DNA of 44,120 nucleotides from Candidatus Zhuqueibacterota bacterium (GTDB lineage Bacteria; Zhuqueibacterota; Zhuqueibacteria; Oceanimicrobiales; Oceanimicrobiaceae): assembly GCA_029261995.1 (NCBI GenBank), contig JAJDAF010000054.1:1-44120 (forward strand). The letters run 5' to 3'. The position numbers were made by a program, and so were the translations under genes. Positions 7,517 to 16,342 of the stretch are shown in pieces. The stretch's first letter is position 1. The number at the start of each line of letters is the position of its first letter. Below the pieces are notes generated by a model. It was given only the letters and a program-made list of their open reading frames with translations. It was not told the origin of the DNA and made no database searches.

Positions 7517-8164
7517 TCAACCATAGTCCAGTAAGTCCGCGTTTTCCCGCAGTAGCTTTCGCAGGTGATATTTCGCATTGCGCGGCACCTCAGGGCCAAA
7601 GTTGCCCAGACAGGGATGAACGCGAATCATGTCTTCACTGAAGCCTTCGAACACCCACAGCAGAAATATGCATAGGTCGCGCTCGAGGTGGTCGCGCGTG
7701 GAGTTCGCGCGACAGATGTCAACGACGCCCTCGAACAGTTCCCAGCACGTATCCGGGTCGAGTGTGCCGATGTGTTGGGTCAGGACTTCTACTTCCTGAT
7801 CATTGCTCGTCCGGCTAAAGAATTTGCGTACCAGATAGCTTGTGCGGTGTGCGCTTACTCGCCTTAGCCACGCCTTGAACGCGGTTTCGTCATCGCGATT
7901 GCGATAGTTTTGGAGGTTGCGATAGTTATTTGCACACAGGAGTTGGTAAACCTCCAGTGCCATATCCTTAACCACCTCACTCGTTTGCAGGTTCATCCGG
8001 TTGAAGTTATATCTGCCGCAAGTATTGCGCACACTCAACGAGATCAGTTCGTTGTAACGGACATAGAATTCCCGCCAGGCAAGTTGCAGCCGTTCGGGTC
8101 TGGTTGTGTCGCAGCAACGGTCCAGTAGGTCCCTCAGGGGTCTGTTATTCGTTGAACTCGACAT
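7517..8164 (-). CDS. Divergent ECF-like RNA polymerase sigma factor
   Basis: The product has 215 residues. The N-terminal half resembles sigma region 2: WREFYVRYNELISLSVRNTC, then DMALEVYQLLCANNYRNLQNY and FKAWLRRVSAHRTSYLVRKFF, which follows the pattern of the region 2.2-2.4 helices of ECF factors. The C-terminal half (ERDLCIFLLWVFEGFSEDMIRV to the end) resembles a region 4 helix-turn-helix. Similarity is weak, so an atypical ECF subgroup is the best reading rather than a certainty. It heads an operon with a small unknown protein and a membrane TPR protein, a layout common for sigma/anti-sigma sets. The gene is preceded by a promoter at 8387-8416 and an unusually long, structured leader. Confidence 0.65.
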   Translation of the reverse strand: MSSSTNNRPLRDLLDRCCDTTRPERLQLAWREFYVRYNELISLSVRNTCGRYNFNRMNLQTSEVVKDMALEVYQLLCANNYRNLQNYRNRDDETAFKAWLRRVSAHRTSYLVRKFFSRTSNDQEVEVLTQHIGTLDPDTCWELFEGVVDICRANSTRDHLERDLCIFLLWVFEGFSEDMIRVHPCLGNFGPEVPRNAKYHLRKLLRENADLLDYG

Positions 8165-8189
8165 TGGCGCTCACGTGCTTTGCTGCCCT

Positions 8190-8386
8190 GTAGCTTGTTA
8201 AGTTGATAAATCGGCGAGGTGGGATGCAGGGCGAAGATGGCGCGCTGAGGTCGCACTCAAGGAGCGAAGACCTGTGTTGAAAAGTCGGAACGACGCTGTC
8301 AAACCCCACCTGTGCATCGAAGCAAGCGTCGCCTCGACTTCCCGTACGACAAGTCTCCTTAGTGCCAGGAGGCTAGTCAAGCTTGA
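8190..8386 (-). ncRNA. Structured leader RNA or small RNA with pseudoknot, class unknown
   Basis: Between the promoter (8387-8416) and the sigma-like start codon (8164) lie about 200 nt with strong pairing. A 14-position stem joins 8325-8338 with 8284-8297 (one A-C mismatch, two G-U). Its 27-nt loop holds 8304-8311, which pairs with 8217-8224 over 8 bp, giving a long-range pseudoknot. A further 10-bp pairing, with one bulge, joins 8355-8364 and 8254-8264. It competes with a local hairpin (8355-8359 with 8367-8371), so two exclusive folds are possible. I do not recognise a 6S, tmRNA, RNase P, SRP or common riboswitch signature. Ends are approximate. Confidence 0.5.
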
Positions 8387-8416
8387 TATAAAACAGATTT
8401 TTTGTCAAAAAGTCAA
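8387..8416 (-). promoter_or_regulatory. Promoter of the sigma-like operon
   Basis: On the minus strand TTGACT (8416-8411) is followed after 18 bp by TTTATA (8392-8387), or after 17 bp by TTTTAT. Transcription would start near 8380 and run through the structured leader into the sigma-like gene. Confidence 0.55.
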
Positions 8417-8578
8417 CTGATTTGTATGCATTTCGGTCTGCTCTCGCCATTGGCCTGCCCTTCAACTCGAGTCCCGCTGCAACCATCAGTTTTTTTGGTT
8501 TACATGGAAAATTATTTTTGCGTACCTTTGATGCCGATAACCCTCGGCTATCCCTGTCAAAATCTGGAGTGGGGTTTC

Positions 8579-11014
8579 ATGTCTTTTCACAAATCAACCA
8601 TCGTTATCGCCATCCTGGGCCTGATCGGTGCGCTTCTGTTCGTCAGGCAATTTAAACAACTGTCCCCGCAAGCTTCGGTGGATTTTCGGTTTTCGCGGGC
8701 TGAGATTATTTCCCAGGCACGAGACTATCTGGGTGAACTCGGTTATTCTGTAGACAGCCTGTATGCCGATGCAAACTTCCGCTACGATTCAGGCACCGCG
8801 CTCTATCTGGAACTTGAGCTTGGCTTGGCCGAAGCCCATAAGGTCCTGCGCAAGGACTCCCTGCTTACGCATAACTGGCACATCTATTTTTTTGACCGAG
8901 GTTTGGCGCCGAGTCAAATGTCGGACCAATTCAGTGTCAGACTCTCCCCTGCCGGCAGAGTGCTGGGGTTTGAACACGTTCTTCAGGATACTGCCGCACG
9001 GATGTCGCTGCAAGAAGATGAAGCATTCGAGCTTGCACGATCTTTTCTCGTTGGCGAAGGCTATGATTTCGAGCGACTGCGCATGGAGAATTCATCGGTA
9101 AATCAACTCAGCGCTCGCCGCGACTACACCTTCTCATGGGCCAGCATTGACTCTGTTTTTTCCTTGAAGGGACAAATCGAGGTAGACCTCCATGGCGACA
9201 AAGTAGGTCGCTACCGTTTCAGGCTGCAAAAACCCGAAGCCTTCAACCAGGCTGCCAGTGAAACTCAGACCGTGGTTACATACATTGTGGCATTGTCGTC
9301 CATCGCCACATTCGTGCTGCTGATCTTCATCATTGCCTTGTTTCTCAAGAAATATCACGACGGCGAGGTTGGGGTCAAGACCGCCATTTATGTCTTTGGC
9401 GGCCTGTTTGGACTCATCCTGCTGGAACATCTACTGCGTTTCACCGGCACAGGATATGGTACCGGGCTCGGAGACGTCAATCGCTACAATACCCGCATCA
9501 TTGTCTTCGTGATTACGGTTTTCATCATTGAAGCCTTTCTGGCTGCGATGGTCTTCGCAGGCTGGAGCGTCGGTGAGTCGTCAGCGAGGCGTGGATGGTC
9601 TGTGAAGTTGAAGGCTCTGGACGGGATTCAGTTCGGCAAAGTGTTTACTTTGGAGATGGCCACGGCGATTGTTCGTGGCTACGGGTTCGGCTTCATTCTG
9701 CTCGGCGTCCTGATAACCTCGGTTGCGTTCATTTCCAGGTTTACCCGCGTAGGCTTGTTTCTCACTGATCTTGAAGGCATTCCGGAATCGATTTTTCCGG
9801 CTTTGAGTGCTATCTTACTGGCCATCCAAATCGCTTTGCTCAATGAAATCGTGTTTCGCTTCTTCTTCATTACATGGCTGCGTGAGAAAACCAAAAGTGT
9901 CTGGTTGGGTGTCTTGATTTCGTCATTGCTTTGGACGCTTCTGGCGTTTAATCTTTGGGATTTCCCCTTGGGTTTCATGCGGTTCTCGTGGCTCTTTCCG
10001 GCATTTTTTATTCTGAGTTGGATTCTGGGTACCATTGTGGTGCGGAACGACTTGATGACCGCGATATGCACGAGCTTCGTCATTCTCGCCTGTACTTACG
10101 CGGTGCCAATGTTCGCTTCGACAGGCTCGTATTTCCAGACTCAGGCGTTTGTCTTTTGTGGTTTTCTGGCGGCGCCCCTGGTCGTGGCAGCGTTGGGGTT
10201 TATCAAGCAGCAGTCGTTTGAATTCTCCGCTGAACTTACACCGACGCACATTCGCCGCATTTCCGAGCGAGAGCGCATGACGCGCGAACTGGAGATTGCT
10301 CGCACGGTGCAGATGAGTCTCTTGCCAAAAGAAAATCCTTTGGCCGAAGGCTACGATATTGCGGGTGTCTGTCTTCCTGCTCTCGAGGTCGGTGGTGACT
10401 ACTATGATTTTTTTCAGCTCGGGGATGGAAAGATAGGGATTGCCATCGGCGATGTGTCGGGCAAAGGCGTGCCGGCCGCGATTTACATGACGCTCACCAA
10501 GGGCATTCTGCAGTCGCACGCGGGCGAAAGCATGTCGCCGAAAGATGTCTTGCACAAACTGAATCGCCAGATGTACCAAAACATCGAACGCAATTCATTC
10601 GTCAGTATGTTTTATGCTGTCTTGGACATGAAGAAAAGCAAGATCCGCTTTTCGCGGGCTGGACACAACCCGGCGATTCTGGCGCAACGCAGCACCAACA
10701 CCAGCACGATGATTCAGCCAAAGGGCATTGCCCTTGGACTCGAAGAGGGCAAACAGTTTTCCGCCTATCTCGAGGAGCACGAAATCCCTCTGCAGAGCGG
10801 CGATGTGCTGACGTTTTACACAGATGGATTCACCGAGGCGACCAACGAGATGGGTGATGAATACGACGAGCACCGCTTGGAGAAGGTCATTGCTGGCCAC
10901 AAACACGAGTCGGCCAATGGCATCATTCAAAGGGTGGTGCGTTCGGTGAAGTCTTTTGTAGGCAGCAGCCCACAACATGATGACATGACCATGGTCGTCC
11001 TCAAAGTCCTTTAA
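8579..11014 (+). CDS. SpoIIE-type serine phosphatase with membrane CPBP-like domain
   Basis: The product has 811 residues from ATG 8579 (GGAG at 8566-8569); a longer in-frame start at 8402 lacks a ribosome site and overlaps the divergent promoter. Order: a first membrane span (5-24), a periplasmic region of about 210 residues resembling PepSY-like repeats, several membrane helices, and a CPBP (CAAX protease) like block near residue 420. The C-terminal cytoplasmic SpoIIE/RsbU phosphatase (about 570-811) has metal-binding motifs EVGGDYYD, DVSGKG, AGHNP, FYTDGFTEA and DDMT. In the CPBP block the usual EExxxR reads NEIVFR and the expected histidines are missing, so protease activity is doubtful. 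The phosphatase should dephosphorylate a STAS-type protein, such as the one at 329-1033. Its stop overlaps the next start by one base. Confidence 0.88.
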   Translation: MSFHKSTIVIAILGLIGALLFVRQFKQLSPQASVDFRFSRAEIISQARDYLGELGYSVDSLYADANFRYDSGTALYLELELGLAEAHKVLRKDSLLTHNWHIYFFDRGLAPSQMSDQFSVRLSPAGRVLGFEHVLQDTAARMSLQEDEAFELARSFLVGEGYDFERLRMENSSVNQLSARRDYTFSWASIDSVFSLKGQIEVDLHGDKVGRYRFRLQKPEAFNQAASETQTVVTYIVALSSIATFVLLIFIIALFLKKYHDGEVGVKTAIYVFGGLFGLILLEHLLRFTGTGYGTGLGDVNRYNTRIIVFVITVFIIEAFLAAMVFAGWSVGESSARRGWSVKLKALDGIQFGKVFTLEMATAIVRGYGFGFILLGVLITSVAFISRFTRVGLFLTDLEGIPESIFPALSAILLAIQIALLNEIVFRFFFITWLREKTKSVWLGVLISSLLWTLLAFNLWDFPLGFMRFSWLFPAFFILSWILGTIVVRNDLMTAICTSFVILACTYAVPMFASTGSYFQTQAFVFCGFLAAPLVVAALGFIKQQSFEFSAELTPTHIRRISERERMTRELEIARTVQMSLLPKENPLAEGYDIAGVCLPALEVGGDYYDFFQLGDGKIGIAIGDVSGKGVPAAIYMTLTKGILQSHAGESMSPKDVLHKLNRQMYQNIERNSFVSMFYAVLDMKKSKIRFSRAGHNPAILAQRSTNTSTMIQPKGIALGLEEGKQFSAYLEEHEIPLQSGDVLTFYTDGFTEATNEMGDEYDEHRLEKVIAGHKHESANGIIQRVVRSVKSFVGSSPQHDDMTMVVLKVL

Positions 11015-13656
11015 TGAGCAAGCGAAAGATGCCCGAGAGCAGCTTCAGAGTCGTCGGTCGTTTTCAAGAGTTCTTCGAAAGATCGACTGCTGAGAAGAGT
11101 GCGGGCCGCCGAACCCTGCTCTATCTTGCCGGATGGCTGGTTGCTTTCGTCAGTGTGCTTCTACCCGATAACCTCGCCTTCCCCGCCAATTTGATTGCCT
11201 TCACGGCCTTTGTTCTGTTTTGGTTCAGACTCTCCGAAGAGGTCCACAAGCGCTTCAACCCGCCCATTGAGCTGTTTGTTCTGCTGCTGCATGTCCTTAT
11301 TGTTCTGGAAGTTGCACTGATTGGCAGCAAGAGTCTGTCGGCTTACGTTTGGGGGCCAGATTCAAATCTGTTCTTCCGCCTCCTGCAGTGCGGCTTGCTG
11401 GCGGGCGTGACCCTGCTATTGAGTCTGATCGTGGTGCAGAACTGCGACGGCCGCAAGGGTAGTCTGGTGTGGTTGACTTTGATCTGCGGGATTTGTACGG
11501 GGCTCCTTAACGAGGGCACCATTTTCTACAACCTGATAACTCAGGCCATCCTGTTCGTCGCCATGATTCGCTACACCAGGTGGCTCGAACAGCTTACCAA
11601 GGCAGAGTGCTGGGTCTACCTGCTCGTCTTTGTCCTCGGCTTGCAGTGGTTTTGGGATGTCGATATGTCTGGCAGCCAGGCAATTGCGCAACAGGCCTCC
11701 GACTTTTGGTTTACGGGGCCGAGCTTTTTCATTTACCTCTCTAAAATGTACTTACTGGCGCTGGCGATCAAGATTCCGATGGTTCTGGTCTACAATTTTG
11801 CGAGCCTTTCGCGCAAGCTCCACATCTCCAGTTTGTTTCAATCTACGTTTCCACAATTGATTCAACTGGGTTTGCTCATGGGCATTTTTTATTTTTTTAT
11901 CGTCGGATGGCAAGCGGAAAACTTGCGCCTGGCGATAACCCAAACGGTCGAGCAGGTTCAAGCCGGTGAGCACCGGGCTGAAATAGACGGCTACCTGGTT
12001 GACCGCTCAGATGAGGGCGCAGACCTGAGCATCCCGGGTTACCGGTCCTTCGAACTGCCCGGCGCCATGCCAGAGTATGGCGTCATCGCCCTGGAGGAAG
12101 ATCTGTTTTATCGCCGTGACACCCATCATTATGTCTTTTCCCATGTGGACTCTGATTCCTCAGAGCTATGGCTTGTCCGCCTCGACAGCATGTTCTTGCG
12201 CGAGGTTTCCCAAAATCTATCTCTTCTTGCCGGCACGCAATTGACGGCCTATCCCAAGGCGCCGTCGCAGTGGGAGAGTTTTGTCTACCAGTTCAGCTTG
12301 GGAGACTTGAGTTTTTGGGGGGAAGACGGCAACCTGCAGATTTTTCCGTTTGGCCTTCAGTCTAAGCGAGCCGAAAGAAAAGTCACCGTGGCTCTGACCG
12401 ACTCTGTCACAACCTCGAGGTGGCAGCCAAAGATCGGTGGTGAGCCTTTGACCGAGCACGGTTTCGCGGCCGGAAGGGTTGTGGCTTCCGTGATCGACGC
12501 GCGCGATGCCGGGGTCCAGTTTGTCGTGTTTGACATCTTATTCCTGCCTGATTTCACTACGTTCACTTCGACGCTTATTAGTTTTACTCTGTTTCTGATC
12601 ATTCTGTACTTTCTTGTCAATCTCCTGATCACGCGCAGGATGGTGAAATTTGGCTCGGAGATCAATCGCATCATCGTGCGAAAGTTCAATCGGCTGAAAG
12701 ATGGTATCCGCGAGATTTCCAGTGGCAACCTTGACTACAAGGTCCACATCGATGGCCAGGATGAGTTTGTGGAGCTGGCCGGGCATTTCAATCAAATGGG
12801 CGACAAACTCAAAGCCTCCATCTCCGAAGCTCGAGACAAGGAGCGGCTCAAACACGAACTGACCATCGCGCGCAAAGTGCAGCTCGACCTGCTGCCCCGC
12901 ATTCTGCCGGATGTGCCAGGGTTTGAAGTAGCCGCAACCCTGAGTACAGCCGCGGAAGTTGGTGGCGATTTTTACGATGTCATCAAGCTTGATGAAAGCC
13001 GCTACCTCTTCACCGTCGGTGATGTTTCAGGAAAGGGTACCTCCGCGGCGTTCTACATGGCGCAGTGCATCAGCCTGATTCGCTATTCGCCACAATTTAC
13101 CGACAACCCCCATGAAATCGTACAGCGCTTGAACACCTATTTTTCAGGCCCGATGGTCGACCCCCAGGTGTTTGTTACAGCTATTGTGGGACTGCTTGAT
13201 TTGAAGAAGAACAGTGTCAGGCTGGTGCGGGCCGGGCATACGTTGCCCATGCTTGTCCGCGGCAATGGCGCCGACAGGATAGAAGAAATCCACAATCGCG
13301 GTATGGGTATCGGCTTGGAAAAAACCGGTGTTTTGTTTCAGAAGACCCTCGAGGAAAGCGAAATAGAACTCGGCCCAGGCGACATGCTGCTGTTTTACAC
13401 GGATGGAGTCGAAGAGGCGGCCAGAGCCGCCTCAAACGCGCCACACGAAGCTGAATTCTACACAACAGAGCGGCTGAAAGCCGAATTGCTTGCCAACCGC
13501 AGTGCATGCCCCGTGGAGGTGCTCAAGCACCTGACTGACGACATCACCGGGTTCTATGGTGGCAGCGAGCAAGTGGATGATTACACCATTCTTATTCTAA
13601 AACGTCCGGGCGAAAGTGAAACAACCACCATTGAAAAGCACGGGCATCCTGTCTGA
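11014..13656 (+). CDS. SpoIIE-type serine phosphatase with HAMP domain
   Basis: The product has 880 residues. The N-terminal half is a multi-span membrane region. A probable extracytoplasmic sensor segment (about 310-500) comes next, then one more membrane helix (about 512-537) and a HAMP linker (about 540-603, from ITRRMVKFGSEINR to DKLKAS). The C-terminal SpoIIE phosphatase domain (about 640-866) has AEVGGDFYDV, DVSGKG, AGHTLP, FYTDGVEEA and DDYT. The ATG overlaps the stop of the previous phosphatase (TAATG), so the two are made together. The shared output domain and different sensor regions suggest two inputs onto one partner-switching target, or a heteromeric receptor. An intrinsic terminator overlaps its last codons. 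Confidence 0.88.
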   Translation: MSKRKMPESSFRVVGRFQEFFERSTAEKSAGRRTLLYLAGWLVAFVSVLLPDNLAFPANLIAFTAFVLFWFRLSEEVHKRFNPPIELFVLLLHVLIVLEVALIGSKSLSAYVWGPDSNLFFRLLQCGLLAGVTLLLSLIVVQNCDGRKGSLVWLTLICGICTGLLNEGTIFYNLITQAILFVAMIRYTRWLEQLTKAECWVYLLVFVLGLQWFWDVDMSGSQAIAQQASDFWFTGPSFFIYLSKMYLLALAIKIPMVLVYNFASLSRKLHISSLFQSTFPQLIQLGLLMGIFYFFIVGWQAENLRLAITQTVEQVQAGEHRAEIDGYLVDRSDEGADLSIPGYRSFELPGAMPEYGVIALEEDLFYRRDTHHYVFSHVDSDSSELWLVRLDSMFLREVSQNLSLLAGTQLTAYPKAPSQWESFVYQFSLGDLSFWGEDGNLQIFPFGLQSKRAERKVTVALTDSVTTSRWQPKIGGEPLTEHGFAAGRVVASVIDARDAGVQFVVFDILFLPDFTTFTSTLISFTLFLIILYFLVNLLITRRMVKFGSEINRIIVRKFNRLKDGIREISSGNLDYKVHIDGQDEFVELAGHFNQMGDKLKASISEARDKERLKHELTIARKVQLDLLPRILPDVPGFEVAATLSTAAEVGGDFYDVIKLDESRYLFTVGDVSGKGTSAAFYMAQCISLIRYSPQFTDNPHEIVQRLNTYFSGPMVDPQVFVTAIVGLLDLKKNSVRLVRAGHTLPMLVRGNGADRIEEIHNRGMGIGLEKTGVLFQKTLEESEIELGPGDMLLFYTDGVEEAARAASNAPHEAEFYTTERLKAELLANRSACPVEVLKHLTDDITGFYGGSEQVDDYTILILKRPGESETTTIEKHGHPV

Positions 13657-13671
13657 TATCAGGTGCTTTTT
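13634..13671 (+). terminator. Terminator at the end of the phosphatase pair
   Basis: AAAAGCAC (13634-13641) pairs with GTGCTTTT (13663-13670), and an inner CCTG/CAGG pairing extends the stem; the 3' arm supplies the T-run. The A-rich 5' arm means it may also work in the other direction. It overlaps the stop codon region of the second phosphatase. Confidence 0.65.
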
Positions 13672-13747
13672 GTTACACAGACCTGAATTGCCGACTCTGG
13701 TCCGGTTTGAATCCCCGGAGAACAGGCTGGCTTTCAGCCTGAGAATC

Positions 13748-14323
13748 ATGCAGCGCATCGGTGTCAGGGTTGACAGGTACAAGATCCTCAACATTCACCG
13801 GATTGGGATTGAGGCGCCGCCCAGTTATGTTTTCGAGGAGCTGCTAAACTGGAGCGGAGATTCGACTTGCTGGCCGAACCATATTGCCAGAGTCGTGCGG
13901 ATCGAGGATGGCCTCGAGAAAATTCAGATCAAACTGTTTGGCAGAGTCAGAGCTTCATCCGACTCCGACCAGGTTCAGATCAGCGGACTCCCTCTGTTCA
14001 ACCTCACCGCGCGAACCATTCACCGGCGGCCTGACCCCGCTGATGTTGACAACGCGCGATATCTGCTCTACGATTCCAGTGGCGGCTACCCGATCGGTGT
14101 CTTTTCCATGTACGTGCGCTCGCCGATTGCAATAGAGGGTGAAGCCGAGCACTCGCAGTTGTTCATTCTGGTGGGATTCGATTTTTATGGCAAAGAAAAT
14201 TGGTCAGCGAGGAATCCTCTGAATGGCATCTGGGAGAGCATTCATGATCGGGTCAGCGCAAACATCCTGAACCGCTTCAAACAGTTGTGCGAGTGGCGCT
14301 TTGAAAAGATGCAGGCGGGCTAG
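13748..14323 (+). CDS. SRPBCC/START-like domain protein
   Basis: The product has 191 residues from ATG 13748. An upstream in-frame start at 13616 would lie within the previous gene and before its terminator, so I prefer the shorter form. The pattern fits the SRPBCC (Bet v1/START) superfamily: a first strand YKILNIHRIGIEAPP, a helix pair SYVFEELLNWSGDSTCWPNHI, a curved sheet, and a long C-terminal helix SIHDRVSANILNRFKQLCEWRFEKM. These domains bind hydrophobic ligands; no ligand or reaction can be named. No clear Shine-Dalgarno is present, which leaves the start uncertain. It is unrelated in sequence to the phosphatases before it. Confidence 0.6.
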   Translation: MQRIGVRVDRYKILNIHRIGIEAPPSYVFEELLNWSGDSTCWPNHIARVVRIEDGLEKIQIKLFGRVRASSDSDQVQISGLPLFNLTARTIHRRPDPADVDNARYLLYDSSGGYPIGVFSMYVRSPIAIEGEAEHSQLFILVGFDFYGKENWSARNPLNGIWESIHDRVSANILNRFKQLCEWRFEKMQAG

Positions 14324-14453
14324 GCGTCATGGTTAGAAGCCTTGTCCTTGCACTTCTAAATATCAGAGGATAAGTGATTCGGGAAGTTGTTTAGGCTAGA
14401 GTATCGATTTACTACCGCTAAGCAAGATCTAGTGAACCACGGGAGAACCAAGC

Positions 14454-14789
14454 ATGAGTTTCGGAATCACAAAAACCGTTCCCTCCAAAGAAGGTGTTTC
14501 AGCTTTGAACTGCTTGTACGACGGCACGTTGAGCGAATTCGAATTTCACATGGCGGGCACGCCTTCAAAGTTGAATGTCGGCGACTATGTTTACACCATC
14601 TACGGCGATCAGCTTCATGGCCGTCTCAAAATCAAGAAACTGGTCGGTGGCGCCGTAAACCCGAGTTCCGGAAAGCCTCGCACGCTGATTATCGTATCCG
14701 CACCGGGAGAGCGTCTGCCGGAGCCTATTGCCCGCAAAGGACATCGTGGCACACGTTACTATGATGGCGCCGATTGGCCTCCAAAGTGA
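14454..14789 (+). CDS. Conserved-looking small protein, possibly PUA/ASCH-like
   Basis: The product has 111 residues with a good ribosome site (GGGAG at 14441-14445). The middle segment, about FEFHMAGTPSKLNVGDYVYTIYGDQLHGRLKIKKL, has the look of a small beta-barrel such as the PUA/ASCH/EVE group, in which a short turn precedes 'GDYVY.iy...l.G...i'. That resemblance is only in pattern, and I would not assign a function. The C-terminus is basic and rich in Gly/Arg. It stands alone, convergent with the SDR gene downstream (24 bp between stops). Confidence 0.6.
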   Translation: MSFGITKTVPSKEGVSALNCLYDGTLSEFEFHMAGTPSKLNVGDYVYTIYGDQLHGRLKIKKLVGGAVNPSSGKPRTLIIVSAPGERLPEPIARKGHRGTRYYDGADWPPK

Positions 14790-14812
14790 GCCCGAGTTCA
14801 GGCACGCATCTC

Positions 14813-16303
14813 TCAGCTCATCTTATCGAGCTGCTTGATCAAATTCACGAAAATAAAATGGTGGAAGGGCAGGAAGTTGTACCAGTAGAGCTTACCGGGC
14901 AGTCCATGCGGCTCGAAGTAGGCTTTGACGGTTAGACGGCGTTCATGCTTTTCGTCGTCGATATAGAATTCCAGCCAGGCCTTTCCGAGTAGTTTCATTT
15001 CTGCCCGGAGCAGCAGGTTACGGTTGCGCGCCAGGCCCTCGACCCGCCAAAAACCGACCACGTCATTTACTCTGAGTGTGGAGCGGCTCCTTCGTCCGCG
15101 CACCGTCCCGACTCCCATTAGGAGCTGGTCCAGTAAACCTCGCAGACGCCACATCCAGTTGGCGTGAAACCAGCCTTCATCCCCGCCGATTCTACAGATC
15201 GACTTGAACAGCGACACCGCGCTTTTGTCGGTGGTGCGCGAATAAGCGCTGATGTAGTGCGGCGGTGTTTTCAGCTCGTGTAGCTTTAGCGCGAGTTCGT
15301 GTGCCCGGGGGTACTCGTCCGACCATCTGGTGTGCACCGCGTCCTGTTCCTCGCGGGTCATGGCTTTGACAATGGCCTCCTTGAAGGTCATCGGCTGATA
15401 GAGCGCTACCGGCAGGGTGGCGTGATCCTGACAAATGACCTCATTGCAGCAGCCTTCCATCAAAGCCCTGATCACGGTTGCCGGCACGGGCGTCAACAAA
15501 CTGGCGATGTAGGAGTAAAGCCGGGTGTTGGAAAAGGGTGTGGTGACGAACAGCTTCTTCTTGCCCAGAATTTTCGAGAGACTGCGCAGCATCTTTTCGT
15601 AGGTGAGGATTTCATTGCCGCCGATGTCATAAGATTTGCCTGCGGTTTCCGGAGTCTCAATAACGCCGACCAGAACGTTGAGCAAGCTTCGAATGCTGAT
15701 GGGCTGACACCGGGTCTTGGCCCAATATGGGATAAAGAAGATAGGCGATTTCTTGACCAGGTGTTTGAGGATTTCATAAGAGGCGCTGCCCGAACCGAGG
15801 ATGATGGCCGCGCGCAGCTCAGTTGTCGCGACATTACCGCTCTGCAGCTGCTGTGCTACCTCAATTCGACTTCTGAGGTGCGGTGACAAGAGCGATTGCG
15901 TATCGCCAAGCGCGCCGAGATAAATGACCCGACGCACATAATTTGCTTCTGCAGCCAGTCGAAAATTAATTGCTGCCTGAGTGTCCGCGATTTCGAAGTG
16001 GTTGGGCCCGAGTAGCAGGGAGTGGATCAAGTAGTATGCGGTGTCAACATCTTCCAGGGCAATAAGCAGTTGGTCCAGGTTGAGCGCGTCCGCTACTACA
16101 ACCTCCGCTTCGGGCCAGCGCTCCTGGCATACTTCGGGGGCAACTCTTGCCATCACGCGCACGCGATAGCCTCGGTCCAGCAATTCGGTAACCAGACGGC
16201 CACCGACATATCCGGTGGCCCCGGTCACGAGTATCGTCCCGAGTTGAGTTCTGGGCAAGGCTTCAGAATCGGTGCAATGGGGTTCTGTTGCTGAGGTCGT
16301 CAT
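14813..16303 (-). CDS. SDR-family NAD(P)-binding protein with DUF2867 domain
   Basis: The product has 496 residues in two parts. Residues 20-310 are an atypical SDR/NmrA-like Rossmann domain with the nucleotide loop TGATGYVGGRL near residue 27 and later DALNLDQLLIALEDVDTAYYLIHSL. The C-terminal 150 residues (WFHANWMWRLRGLLDQLLMG to WYNFLPFHHFIFVNLIKQ) form a DUF2867 domain. This architecture matches YbjT-like proteins, often annotated as NAD(P)H-binding or DUF2867 oxidoreductases of unknown substrate. Start supported by GGAG upstream of the ATG. The gene follows the epimerase at 16343 by 39 bp on the same strand, so the two are likely co-transcribed. Confidence 0.85.
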   Translation of the reverse strand: MTTSATEPHCTDSEALPRTQLGTILVTGATGYVGGRLVTELLDRGYRVRVMARVAPEVCQERWPEAEVVVADALNLDQLLIALEDVDTAYYLIHSLLLGPNHFEIADTQAAINFRLAAEANYVRRVIYLGALGDTQSLLSPHLRSRIEVAQQLQSGNVATTELRAAIILGSGSASYEILKHLVKKSPIFFIPYWAKTRCQPISIRSLLNVLVGVIETPETAGKSYDIGGNEILTYEKMLRSLSKILGKKKLFVTTPFSNTRLYSYIASLLTPVPATVIRALMEGCCNEVICQDHATLPVALYQPMTFKEAIVKAMTREEQDAVHTRWSDEYPRAHELALKLHELKTPPHYISAYSRTTDKSAVSLFKSICRIGGDEGWFHANWMWRLRGLLDQLLMGVGTVRGRRSRSTLRVNDVVGFWRVEGLARNRNLLLRAEMKLLGKAWLEFYIDDEKHERRLTVKAYFEPHGLPGKLYWYNFLPFHHFIFVNLIKQLDKMS

Positions 16304-16342
16304 TCTGTCTCCGGGTTCGGCTTCGGTAAATCTTGGGTGCGG

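Noticed and set aside
8198-8380. 60-codon TTG-start frame in the sigma-like leader
   Set aside because: No ribosome site, an unusual start, and the sequence is better explained by RNA pairing.
9923-10579. 218-codon minus-strand frame inside the first phosphatase gene
   Set aside because: The opposite strand encodes the intact SpoIIE motifs; the product looks like random Arg/Gln-rich sequence.
13616-13747. Longer N-terminus for the SRPBCC-like protein
   Set aside because: The extension lies inside the previous gene and its terminator, and lacks a ribosome site.
15299-15886. 195-codon plus-strand frame
   Set aside because: Antisense to the DUF2867/SDR gene; no ribosome site and no recognisable domain.
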